NCBI GenBank assembly: GCA_033002965.1
Contig: JAURVB010012315.1
Span: 1-64,000 of the forward strand
DNA from: Piper betle
Taxonomy: Eukaryota > Streptophyta > Magnoliopsida > Piperales > Piperaceae
Direction of reading: 5' to 3'
Length of the DNA stretch: 64,000 bases
Below the pieces are notes generated by a model. The model was given only the letters and a program-made list of their open reading frames with translations, ran no database searches and was not told the DNA's origin. The translations under genes and the position numbers were made by a program. Positions 22,068 through 32,390 of the stretch are shown piece after piece (the stretch's first letter is position 1; each line of letters begins with the position of its first letter).

Positions 22068-24202
22068 ATGTTGCAATGCCAAGTGCGCATTTTTTTGTCT
22101 ACAACTGCATATAAGGGAGAACTTTCTGTTGAGATTGCAATTACGATTTCAGGATTTTCTATTCTGCTCTTCATTTTGGTTGGGCAATGCTTTTTACTGC
22201 CCAGTGAAGGAAGGAAGCCGCTTTACCCACTTCCTAGCAAAGTCAACCATGGTGGTAAGCAACAGCTTCAAACCTTTCGCCCATACAATGTAGCTCACCG
22301 TGGTGCGAATGGAGAGATTCCTGAAGAAACTTCCCTGTCTTACATGGTTCATCTCTTCTTCTCTTCTGTCTGTATGTCCATGATTTCTAAGTCACACCAA
22401 AAGTTATCAAATTTCTTTTATTCAATCGATGATGAATGTCAGATTTTTAGATGATTGGATCGAAATCCTTTGATAAAGTTACATGTATACTAAAAGTCAT
22501 GCAGCAATTTAACAAGATGGTAATGGAAATTAAAGCTAGAGATATTGATCATCAGAACAAGAGATAGAGAAGCACCTTTACATATAGTAATGTTAATGTA
22601 GAGGAGTTTCTTTCACATATAAAGGGTACAATACCTGCATTATGAGAATTTCTATGCTTAAATGCAGAGAGCTATTGAAGAAGGTGCTGATTTCATCGAG
22701 TCTGACGTTCTTGCTACAAAAGATGGTGTCCTCATATGCCACCATGATGTGATCTTTGATGATACAACTGATGTTTTAAGCCATCCAGAGTTTGCTGATC
22801 GTAAAAGAACTTACGAAGTTCAAGGAGTGAATACAACCGGGCATTTTGTTGGTATATGTGGTCACTTTTTTGGCTTTATCATAACAAATGTTACTGCCAC
22901 TTACACCATTGTCACTCATTGATAGCTCTTCTGAGATTTACACCTCGGCCAATACCATTACATGCTTTTTCTTGCACCCGTCCTATTTTATCTCTTTTCT
23001 ACCTCGTTGTATAAATTATATGTTCTGCAGTTGACTTCACGTATGAAGAGATTAATACATTGCGAGCAAAGCAGAGATATAAGTTCAGAGATCATGAGTA
23101 CGATGGTTAGTTTCTTTCATCAATTTCTTGTCTTTTCTATATTCCGTATGATCTATTCTCAGACAAGCTAGCAGAATGGATGCTACAAGTAAGAAAACTG
23201 AGAACTCTTCACTTGTGTTTTTCAGGGAAATTACCAATAATTACCTTCGAGGAATTCATATCAATTGCACTTGATGCTCCAAGAGTGGTTGGAATCTATC
23301 CAGAGATGAAGAATCCAGTTTTTATCAACCAACATGTAAGTTGTCTTTGCTTTCTTTTGAATGTGAGAATATCACATGTTGGATGCTATGTGGTCTTTGG
23401 TAAAAAAACTGTAGCATAAGCGCAAAAATGTCCAACTATGGGATTGTGTTGAAAGGTTAAATGGCGTGATGGGAAGAAGTATGAAGACAAATTTGTGGAG
23501 GTTCTTCTCAAGTATGGATATAGAGGTCCATACCTGTCAGAGGAATGGAAGAAGCAACCAGTCTTTATACAGTCTTTTGCTCCAACCTCACTTGTCTACG
23601 TCTCCAACATGACAGATTCACCTAAAGTCTTCTTGATAGATGATTTTGACGTACCAACTCAAGACACAAATCAGGTTTCTTTCTCATATTGGTTTATCTT
23701 GTCTGCTTGCTTGCCTCAACACAGAAATAGATAGATAGATATATTTGATTCTAAATGATTCAACAGACATATGCAGAAATAACTTCGGATGAGTACTTCG
23801 ATTACATAAGGAAATACGTTGTTGGGATTGGACCATGGAAAGATACAATAGTTCCTCCTGATCACAATATGTTGTCCATTCCTTCAGATCTTGTGGCAAA
23901 GGCGCATTCACATAATTTGCAGGTTTGCCAACATTTTCAAGCTAATATCAATTCGGGCTGGTTTCTCTTTTGATTGATAGATAATAAAACATCACAAACG
24001 ATGATTACTTTTTAAACATGAATTTCAGGTACATCCTTATACCTTCAGGAATGAGAATATCTTCCTGCACTACAACTTCCACCAGGACCCATATGCAGAA
24101 TATGATTATTGGTTGAATGTTATAGGAGTTGATGGGCTCTTCACTGATTTCCCAGGAAGCCTCCATAAATTTCAAGAGTGGACTACCCTTAAGGAAAGCT
24201 GA
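22068..24202 (+). CDS. Glycerophosphodiester phosphodiesterase (plant GDPD5/6-like)
   Basis: Seven exons join in phase: 22068-22346, 22668-22851, 23031-23105, 23226-23335, 23456-23674, 23767-23922 and 24029-24202. They total 1197 nt, or 398 residues with no internal stop. The enzyme hydrolyses glycerophosphodiesters to glycerol-3-phosphate and an alcohol and helps recycle phospholipid phosphate. A membrane segment near residues 23-44 (ITISGFSILLFILVGQ) suggests a signal anchor. The GDPD core has His77-Arg78 (AHRG), metal-binding Glu104 and Asp106 (IESD), and His119-Asp120 (HHD), then ITFEEF, GIYPEMKNP, FIQSF and VDGLFTDFPGS. The start was chosen as the first ATG in frame with the family's N-terminus. 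A different-frame ATG at 22018 is not used. It lies alone, so regulation cannot be read. Confidence 0.92.
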
Positions 24203-25013
24203 TTGTACCTTGCAAACAATCAGGAATTCTTCATTGGCACTTGCAAGGACACCGATCCCATTGCTTGTTTATTCTTTTCCATTTTCCTTGAGCATTATTT
24301 CAGCTGGCAGAGAGTTTGTGTTAGGATCTTTAAAAGACTTTTCTTCTGCTGATTCTGTGCTACAACAATCAATTTTTTTCTTAAAAAATAATTTAATCCT
24401 AATCAATTTTAGGAGTCAAATTTTTTTGTGTGGTCGGGTACGAGATTTTAAAAACTTAGAATGGTAGAATAGGCATACATATGTGTTCAGTGTTCACAAG
24501 CGGGCCCAACTTTAAACTAAACCATCCATTGCCTTGGTTTCTGGTTGGGCTAGAATGGTTAACAACTGAACCGGATTTATTTCTAAACCGGTAGAGCAGT
24601 TTCTAAAAAAAATGGGTTAAAAAAATGCACTTAGATCGGACGCCCGGTAATTAGGACTTAAGAGCGTAATCAAGATAAGTTGGTTTGCAAGTAATATGTA
24701 TTTGGCTTGGTTTTACTTGACTCGTGCTTGTTATTTTAGAGTTTGGGCAAATCTTATGTTTAATTTAATAATAATAACTTTATGTATGGATTATGAATGG
24801 AACTTGAATAAAAGAAAATTATCTATTTATTTTAAAAAAATTATTAAGCCTACTTAATATACTTTAATATGCTTGAAAAAATATTATTATCCCTTTAAAC
24901 ATTAGGCGGGTGGGCTAGTGAAAATATGAGAATCTAATTTATATTTAAAAAATAGAATGATAACATAAATAATATTTCATGATTAACTTTCTATAAATGA
25001 AATTATAATATAT
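24203..25013. other. Intergenic DNA between GDPD and SSU72
   Basis: The first ~250 bp is probably the GDPD 3' UTR. The rest is AT-rich with no recognised gene. Confidence 0.4.
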
Positions 25014-25365
25014 GTGAATTTAAATTATAAATCTAATGTAAATGTATTTTATTTTTTAGGTTTACAAACCCATGAATTAGATTTACATTTGTACGAATAT
25101 GGTTTATATTTAATAAACTCTTTTCGTTAACTTGTTAATATAGATTTCCGACTAAGATTTATACTTCAATTGAAATTTATAAGTGATTATAATATAAGTG
25201 AATTTAAATTGTAAATCTAATGTAAATGTCTTTTATTTTTTAGGCTTAAAAACCTATAAATTAGATTTACATTTGTATAAATATGATTTATATTTAATAA
25301 ACTGTTCTCGTTAACCTGTTAATATAGATTAGCGACTAAGGTTTGTACTTCAATTGAAATTGTTA
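25014..25365. repeat. Tandem duplication, 184 bp period, upstream of SSU72
   Basis: Two copies begin GTGAATTTAAATTRTAAATC at 25014 and 25198 and run to about 25197 and 25365 with roughly 90 percent identity by eye. Within each copy AAATCTAATGTAAATG and ATTAGATTTACATTT are inverted relative to each other, so each copy can form a hairpin of about 15 bp. Confidence 0.75.
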
Positions 25366-25579
25366 CTTTTAGTGTATGAAAATAAACAATTAAATAAGTG
25401 GCCTTAAACAATGATTAAAAATGCCAAATAGGATTACAAATTGAAGAACCCTAATTCTCCTCTCATCGTCTCCCTCATCGGCATCAATCTCCGGCGAGCT
25501 CCGCCACCACTGGCGACGGCGGCGACGGCGGCGACGGCGAAGGAGGAGCACCTGAGGTCAAAGCTGATTATTAGTGGAG

Positions 25580-27889
25580 ATGAAGCTTCGGCATGCGATG
25601 GTGTGCTCGTCGAACCAGAACAGGAGCATGGAGGCGCACGCGCTGCTCAAGCACCACTCCTTCGACGTCTCCTCCTACGGCACCGGCGCCCATGTCAAGC
25701 TCCCCGGACCTTCCCTCCGAGAGCCCAACGTCTACGACTTCGGTACCCCTTACAAGCACATGTTCGACGACCTCCGCCGCAAGGACCCCGACCTGTATCC
25801 TTCCCTCTTTTTTTTTCTCTCCTTCTTTGGTTGTTTCAATTGTTTTAGAAGAAAAAAATATTTGATTTTTTTCATCTTATGTCGTGGATGGTGTTGAAAT
25901 TTTCAGGAAAGTGTTGATGTATTTGTGTGCATGGTGAGAGGTGATTGATTAATTGATTGTGAGATGGATCAATTTTAGGGCTTCTATACTTTGTTGAATG
26001 CGAGCAAAAAGACTCCTTGAGTAATGATTAAGTTTGATCTTTAAATCTGGAAATATTTTGTTATTTCAGCAAACAAATGTCCAATTTTTTATGTTTTGTG
26101 GATGTTGTTGAAATTAACAGAAAATGTTGATGTATTTGTGTGCATGAATGATGATTGATCAATTGACTGCTATATGGGTTTGCAATCAATGAACGTTTGT
26201 TGGGATGGATCAATTCTAGCATTTCTACATTTTGTTAAATGCGAGCAAAATCTAATCCAAAACATTCGAGGAAGCTCCTTCAGCATTAATTAAGTTTGAT
26301 TGTTAATATTGAAACACTCTTATTATTTTAGTTTCTTTAAAAATAAAATTTTGGTGCTGTGCGGATGTTATTGAATTTTTCAGGAAAATGTTGATGTGTT
26401 TGAGTGCATGAATGGTGATTGATCAATTGGCTGAAATAGGTTTATAATCGATGAACATTTGTTGGAACTTGGGATGGATCAATTTTCAGGACTCCTGTAC
26501 TTTGTTGAATGCCAGCAAAAAGGCTCCTTGAGCATTGATTGAGCTTAATCCTTAAAACAGAAGAACCTCTTATTAATTAGTGTGTTTTGTGATTCTTGTA
26601 TATGTTTAACAAAAACTAAGCAATCTCACTACAGATTGCACTAGATGAGTGAGAAGCTGCAGCAAGGAGATGTATTTTACTTACATCAATTACCAAAACT
26701 TTGTACGGACAGAATTGAGATGGCTTTTGCTGGCCGCTGCTGTTGCGAGATTACTGGAAGAATAGTTTCTCATGTTCAAAGTGATACTGTTCTTTTGATA
26801 ATGTGTATTTATTAACTCTATGTTCTAAAGTTACTTTATTTCCACCCTTCATTAAATTGATGGCTGAGTCTATGCTACACTTTTTATGCCTAATTGATTT
26901 AAACTTGCTAGTTTTTGACTGCGTGCTGAGTTCTTACCTTAACAATTTACAGATATAGGCGTAATGGGATTTTACAAATGCTTAAAAGAAACTCATCAGT
27001 AAAGCTTGCACCTCAAAGATGGCAAGAGAATGCTTCCGATGGTTCCTTTGATGTCATCCTTACATTTGAAGAGAAGGTTTTTGACATGGTAGTTGAAGGT
27101 TGATATGTGTGACAGCTTATTTTGAGTGTGACACTGCAGAAATGGCTCTACTGGTTTCATGTTTTTTCTTTTCCTGTTTGCTACACCTCAATATAACAGT
27201 CATACCCAGCTCTAGGATGAGTTATATGTGTGGTTGAGATTTTATTTTATGCTAGAAGTTTTCATGTGTTATCATGTCATGATAATTGCACTATTTGCAG
27301 ATCTTCATAACCGAGAGCAGTCACTGATGAAGATTGTATTAGTGGTTAATTTGGAAGTCAAAGACAACCATGAGGAAGCTGCAGTGGGAGCAAAACTCAC
27401 ACTCGAGTTATGCCAAGCGGTAAAATAATGAATGGAGTTTTCTCGGTATATAATAGTAGTTGTCTAGTGATTTATGTTATCATAGACCACCCATAAGTTC
27501 ATTTATGATGTGATCTAAACTGGGTTGACTGGTTCTGGTGAATCCATTCGCAAATGTGCATGCACAGGCATAGTTCGTATATGGTCACAGTGTATTTTAC
27601 TGTTTCTTTTTGGATTATTGAGATGTATATGGAAACCCAACGATGCATTTACTTCCATTATGCTTCTGATACATATAGAAATTTAGTTCATATATGCCTA
27701 TAGAATGTTTTACTGATTAGACGATATCTACTTATTGCCAGATGCTTACTTTGCATTTGCTTCTGTTGCATTCATCTTCTCATGCAGATAGAAGCAGTTG
27801 ACTCTTGGGAGGATGCTATCGACGACATTGTAGTTGCATTTGAAAGACAGCATAGGAGAAAGATTTTGTACACAATCTCCTTCTATTAG
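25580..27889 (+). CDS. SSU72: SSU72 RNA polymerase II CTD phosphatase
   Basis: Four exons join in phase: 25580-25794, 26953-27098, 27301-27419 and 27788-27889. They total 582 nt, or 193 residues, the normal family length. SSU72 removes Ser5 (and Ser7) phosphates from the polymerase II C-terminal domain and belongs to the mRNA 3'-end processing machinery in the nucleus. The catalytic P-loop C9-SSNQN-R15-S is intact at the N-terminus (MVCSSNQNRSMEAH). Further family blocks are FDVSSYGTGAHVKLPG, YDFGTPY, KLAPQRWQ, FDVILTFEEKVFD, VNLEVKDNHEEA and QHRRK. It ends TISFY, as in plant homologues. The start is the MKLRHAMV methionine at 25580. Intron 1 contains three copies of a tandem repeat. Confidence 0.94.
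25883..26580 (+). repeat. Three tandem copies of a ~240 bp unit in SSU72 intron 1
   Basis: Units start near 25883, 26098 and 26360. Each carries GNGGATG-T-TTGAA, then AAATGTTGATGTATTTG (or close), TGCATGAATG, TGATTGATCAATTG, GGATGGATCAATT, TTTGTTGAATGCGAGCAAAA and a CTCCTTGAGCATT/AAGTTTGAT block. Copy 1 is shorter because it lacks an internal segment. Confidence 0.75.
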
Positions 27890-28970
27890 AACAACGAGCT
27901 ATCTTCATGAGACAGCATCTCCTTCATTTGGATCTTTGTTCATTTTGTTGGGGGGTGGTTTTGTTTTAAGATGAATAGTTTGTGGGATTTAGAGGAAGAG
28001 ATGCAGAAAGCCGTGACAGGAAATAAAATCATATGTATCATTGTTTGGGCCTATTTCATTTTTTCTTCTCGCATTTCATATATCACTCTGCACCTAGCTC
28101 GTAGAGCGTATAGAAGAAACTTAAACTGTTAAGGATCTCTCTCTCTCTCTCCCTCTCTCTCTTCCTTAATACGAATTACGTTAATAAGAAAAGAGGGGAA
28201 TGCAGCATACACGAGGCCAGTGTCCGACCATGACCCTTTTAGAGACTTGTTTTGTTAACTTATTTGCATCAACAAGCCAGCATGGTAGAAGATGGCAGGA
28301 CACCTCTTGAGCCAGTATTAGTGCACTAACCGAATGATGTGTTTATCTTCTTCGTATTTCAACAAATACTTAATGAGCCTTTTCATGACAAGGTATTCCA
28401 AGTTCCGGCATTTTTTATTGTCGTCGTCCAACCTTTCGGCCTCTGCCATGCAGACGAACCCAACAATAAATAGAACATATTATGATACCAAAGCAGGGAT
28501 ACAAACACTAGATAATTTATCTTATATTTGTTTTAATTTTCTTTTCGTGATCAAGAATGGGGGTTGTTAATCTTATTCACAAATGCTTTCACTGCGGTAG
28601 TCCAACGTTCTACGTAGCGCGCTTTTGTTAGCCGGCAAGCCCCCAATCCGTGCCATTGTGAGCAAATTTTTTTCTATATATTTTCTCGTGCATAGCATTC
28701 GGCGGCGTGCAGAGGATGGGCGTACCTAAAAATTTAGACGTTATGCCGTTGTGGTATCTTGCCATTCCCTCCAAATTTGGTCTCAACCTTAACGATGCCC
28801 TTCGAACCGACCATGACAAAGCTTGGGTGATGCTTGGCATCATTCCCCATTGATTGCCTCCCTCCTTGATCCATGGTTGAATCATCTTCAAATTGCCAAC
28901 ATCCCATATCTGTTGCAACTCGTGTCTTCTTTCTTCCATATATGGATTCAGTCATATGGCACTATTTATC
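27890..28970. other. SSU72 3' flank and unassigned sequence
   Basis: The SSU72 3' UTR probably ends before a (CT)n microsatellite at 28137-28164. From 28600 to 28955 the minus strand has open stretches (about 100 codons, with a stop and frame change) that resemble a decayed mobile-element protein, but no domain can be named. Confidence 0.35.
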
Positions 28971-29769
28971 ATATATATATATATATATATATGGAAAATA
29001 TTACAATGGGCTGCATCAAAATGCAGCCCATTGGCAGCTTATTAATGTGGGCCGTCGGATCAAGATCCGACGGCCCACAATCAAACCACCCACCCACCCC
29101 CCTGTTGGACCAACCCGTCGGACCCGCCCGACCCGCCGACCCGCCCTCCGCCCGCGACCGCCCCGCCCCTCCCGCCCGCGATCGCCCCACCGCGGCCTCG
29201 CCGCTGCCGTCGGCCCGTCCGCGCCGCCCTCGCCCCGCACCCGGCCACAGCCGCCGCCGCAGCCCCGCCTCGCCGGCCGGAGCGGCCGCCAGCCCCCCTT
29301 TCCGCCACCGCCGCCACCGCCTGCGCCCAGCGTCCCCGCCCGCCCGCGGCGGTGGCGCAGGGGGGTGGCGGGGGCGCCGCCGGGGGCGGGGGGCGCAGGG
29401 GCGCAGATCTGGCGGCGGCGGTGGCGGAAAAGGGGGGGTTGGCGGCCGCTCCCGGGTGCCGGCGAGGGCGGGGACTGCGGCGGCGGGCTGTGGCCGGGTG
29501 GGGGGAGGGGGTGGAGGGCAGGGCCGCCGGCAGGGGGCGAGGCCGCGGCGGCAGGCGGCGAGGCCGCGGTGGGGCGATCGCGGGCGGGAGGGGCGGGGCG
29601 GTCGCGGGCGGGAGGGCCGGTCCGGCGGGTCGGGCGGGTCGGACGGGTCCGACGGGTCGGTCCAACAGTGGGTGGGTGGTTTGATTGTGGGCCGTCGGAT
29701 CAAGATCCGACGGTCCACACGAGGCAGCGCATTGGCGCTGCCAAAATAGGGCAGCGCACTGTAGCGCTG

Positions 29770-29803
<34 letters not shown>
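28971..29803. mobile_element. GC-rich fold-back element inserted in a (TA)n microsatellite (element A)
   Basis: (AT)n at 28971-28992 and (TA)n at 29773-29803 flank a 780 bp core that is extremely GC-rich. The core is one large imperfect palindrome: GTGGGCCGTCGGATC-AA and its inverse form perfect or near-perfect 15 bp hairpins at 29047-29078 and 29687-29718. Inward, the ACCACCCACCCAC, CCGTCGGACC and GCGATCGCCCCACCGCGG blocks of the left arm recur inverted in the right arm. Terminal hairpins are GGGCTGCAT/ATGCAGCCC (29008-29029) and GGGCAGCGC/GCGCTGCCC (29749-29772). There is no transposase. Long proline- or glycine-rich open frames here occur on both strands in several frames and are compositional. 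Confidence 0.75.
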
Positions 29804-29805
<2 letters not shown>

Positions 29806-30271
29806 AAGCAGGCAGTAGCAGAAAGTTCCATTCTTTGTGATTTGGGCCAATTGCTTTTTATCTACAAGTAAGCTTTCGAGTTTTCTTCACTGTTCTTTAA
29901 AGAAAGATTTGTCTTTGTGTGCTCTGTGCTAACATGTTGTGATGAGATGGTCTGTTTTTGACTCAGTAATGGATAAAAGATGGGTAGAGGAAGGTTTTGA
30001 TAGGGAGAAGATTTTGATTTGCTGAAGGGAAGAGGTTTTTCCAATGTTGCTAAAATAAATATGACGCTGCTGTTTCATTGTAGGTGATGCTGTTGCTGTT
30101 TGATTGGCACACAGCTTAGCATGAAGTGGTTCGGCTCGTTCAAATTACTTGTGATTGTTCTGAGCGTTGCGAATTTAGGTAAGACTTATTGCAATGGTGA
30201 TCAAACCCTGCCAAAGATTGCTGCTCACAAAATTGAGGTTGCATTTCATGATTCGGCTTACGTGAAGGTTT

Positions 30272-31145
30272 TGTTGGGTCCTTTAGGCCCCCACCTAAGT
30301 TTCAAAGATCACTATTAGGTCCAATGGGCTCTCAAAGCGTGATTTGCAATAAGTATTATGGGTCTCTCTTAATCCACCGAGCTCGAGAATTAAGGTTTTC
30401 CATTAGCCTATATACAAGTCATCAAACAACCTTGAGGGCTTTCCCATTAAGCTATATACAAGTCACCAAAGCAACCTTTATATGTGGGATAAGCCCGGAC
30501 GGTTCTCCCCTCGCACATCATAGTCACCCGGAATCATCTCTCATTCACCACATGCAAGAGCCCATATGTTACAGTGAAGGTCCCACTCACGACATACTAA
30601 CCCAATGTTATAGTGAAGTTCCAGTAGTTTTGGGTTCTGGGAGACTCCAATTCAGGCTGGCCCGTTAGCCTATGTACAAGTCACCAACAAACCTTTATAT
30701 GTGGGATAAACCCGACAATTCTCCTACTCCTATCATGTCACCCGAATCATCTCTCATTCACCACATGCAAGGCCCATATGTTACAGTGAAAATCCCCTCC
30801 ACCGACATACAAGGCCGACATGTTATAGTGAAGTTCCGAAGTGGTCCACTTCTGCCGCATACAAGGCCCACATGTTATAGTGAAGTTCCGGAAGTGAAGT
30901 TTTGGAGTCTCCCGGAGGCAACGCTAAGTCCAGCACAAGAGCAACCGGGTTCTGATACCACTGTTGGGTCCTTTAGCCTTGAAGCTTCAATCTATTGAGT
31001 CCAATGGGCTTTAAACGGGACTTGCAATAAGTTTTATGGGCCTCTCTTAATCCAACAGCTGGCTCGAGAATTAAGGAGCTTTTCCATTAGCCTATATACA
31101 AGTCGACCAACAACCTCTACACATGATGTGGGATAAACCCAACAG
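30272..31145 (-). mobile_element. Miniature LTR element (TRIM-like) in PAP pseudogene intron 1
   Basis: The right-hand LTR (30962-31144) runs TGTTGGGTCC...ATAAACCCAACA. A diverged left-hand LTR starts at 30272 and ends near 30500. Read on the minus strand, TGGTATCAGAACCCGGTTGC at 30960-30941 directly follows the LTR and is a tRNA-iMet type primer binding site. The 5 bp GGTTT flanks both sides (30267-30271 and 31146-31150, with one extra base at the right). The whole is under 900 bp with no coding sequence, which defines a TRIM-like element. Inside, a third LTR end (about 30652-30722) and a repeated block (CGAATCATCTCTCATTCACC ... ATGTTAYAGTGAA) show internal rearrangement. Confidence 0.8.
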
Positions 31146-31543
31146 GGTTTCCCCTCTGTTCTCGGTTTAAAGGTTAGATTTGTAGCTGTTCTCTATTGCC
31201 CATTTTTTAATTTGCAGTTCTTATATTGATCAAGTCGTGTTCTTGTTTTCCGTCATCACAGGGAGAAAAATTCTGGATGGGTAACACTTAACTTTAGTTC
31301 GTCAAATCCATCAAATAATGACCAGATTGGAGTTTTCTCTCCTGCAAATTTTAGGTACGTTCATGCGAACTTGTGTCTTATTGTTAGATTTGTGCACATG
31401 AATCCTGACTATGAGTATTAATAATGTTCTATATTTCTCAGTCGTTCAATCTGTCCATCCGAAAAATGCTAAAGATCAAATTCCTTCGTTATGTTCTTCA
31501 CCCATAAATGTTTCAGTGCAATGCAATTATTATGTTCGTTTAT

Positions 31544-32390
31544 ATTAGATCTTAATATAATTAATGAGAACTAGAATAGGGATTAGAAATACCTCGATCG
31601 ATGTAATATAGGATGACTAAGTCTTTGATTTGCAATTCAAGCCTCCCATAGGGAAGTTTGATTTGTAGAACCAAACTTTGCTTTCTCCTTCTCTCTAAGT
31701 CTATAAAACAACGTACGTACATGAGCTCTCCTTGGACTCATATTGATAAGGATTTTAAGAAATTTATCTCTTCCAAAAGTCACTAAGTACATGTAAAAGA
31801 AAATCACAATATTAAATCTTAATATAATTAATTAGAACAAGAATAGGATGACTAAGGCAATTCAAGCTTCCCATAGTAATTTAATTTCTAAAACAAAACT
31901 TGTTTTCCACAACCTATTTATCCTAAATAACAAAATAATTCGTGAGTTCTACATATATAGAAGGAGTCATATTTAGCTCTTCTTTAACTAATAAGGATAT
32001 GAATATATCTGTATATAGATTTACATAAAATCTAATGCACAAGTTCCAGGATTGAAACTTGGCTTTGGTGCCAATATTAGATCTTACTATAATTAATTAT
32101 AACTAGAATAGGGATTAGAAATACCTGGATCTCTGTAATATAATATGACTAAGTCTTTGATCTACAATTCAAACCTCCCATAGTCTTCACAGATCAAAGT
32201 TTGATTTGTTTTTCCACAACTTATCTCTCCCCTATAATTTTATAAAATAATGCATGAGTTCTCCTTATATAGGAGTCATATTTATCCTTTCCTAACTGAT
32301 AAGGATTTTGGAAAATTTATCTCTTCCTAAACTAATAAGAATATGTATATATTTGTATATAAATTTACATAAAATCTATTAGATATATTT
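31544..32390. repeat. Three tandem LTR-like units in the PAP pseudogene
   Basis: Units begin TTAGATCTTAATATAATTAA at about 31544 and in variant form at 31811 and 32077. Each continues with AGAATAGG, GACTAAG, CAATTCAAGCYTCCCATAG, a Tyr/Phe-like TTGATTTGT block, ATGAGTTCTCCT and GATAAGGATTTT. The sequence GGCTTTGGTGCCAA at 32061-32074, just before unit 3, resembles an inverted primer binding site. Most likely a small non-autonomous LTR element with an extra LTR, on the minus strand. Confidence 0.6.

Noticed and set aside
22018..22293. Earlier ATG for the GDPD gene
   Set aside because: It is in a different frame from the conserved GDPD sequence and ends without joining the next exon.
28823..29871. 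Long open frames of about 200-330 codons on both strands
   Set aside because: They lie in a GC-rich palindrome, occur in several frames on both strands at once, encode low-complexity Pro/Arg or Gly/Arg text and run into TA repeats. They reflect composition and not coding.
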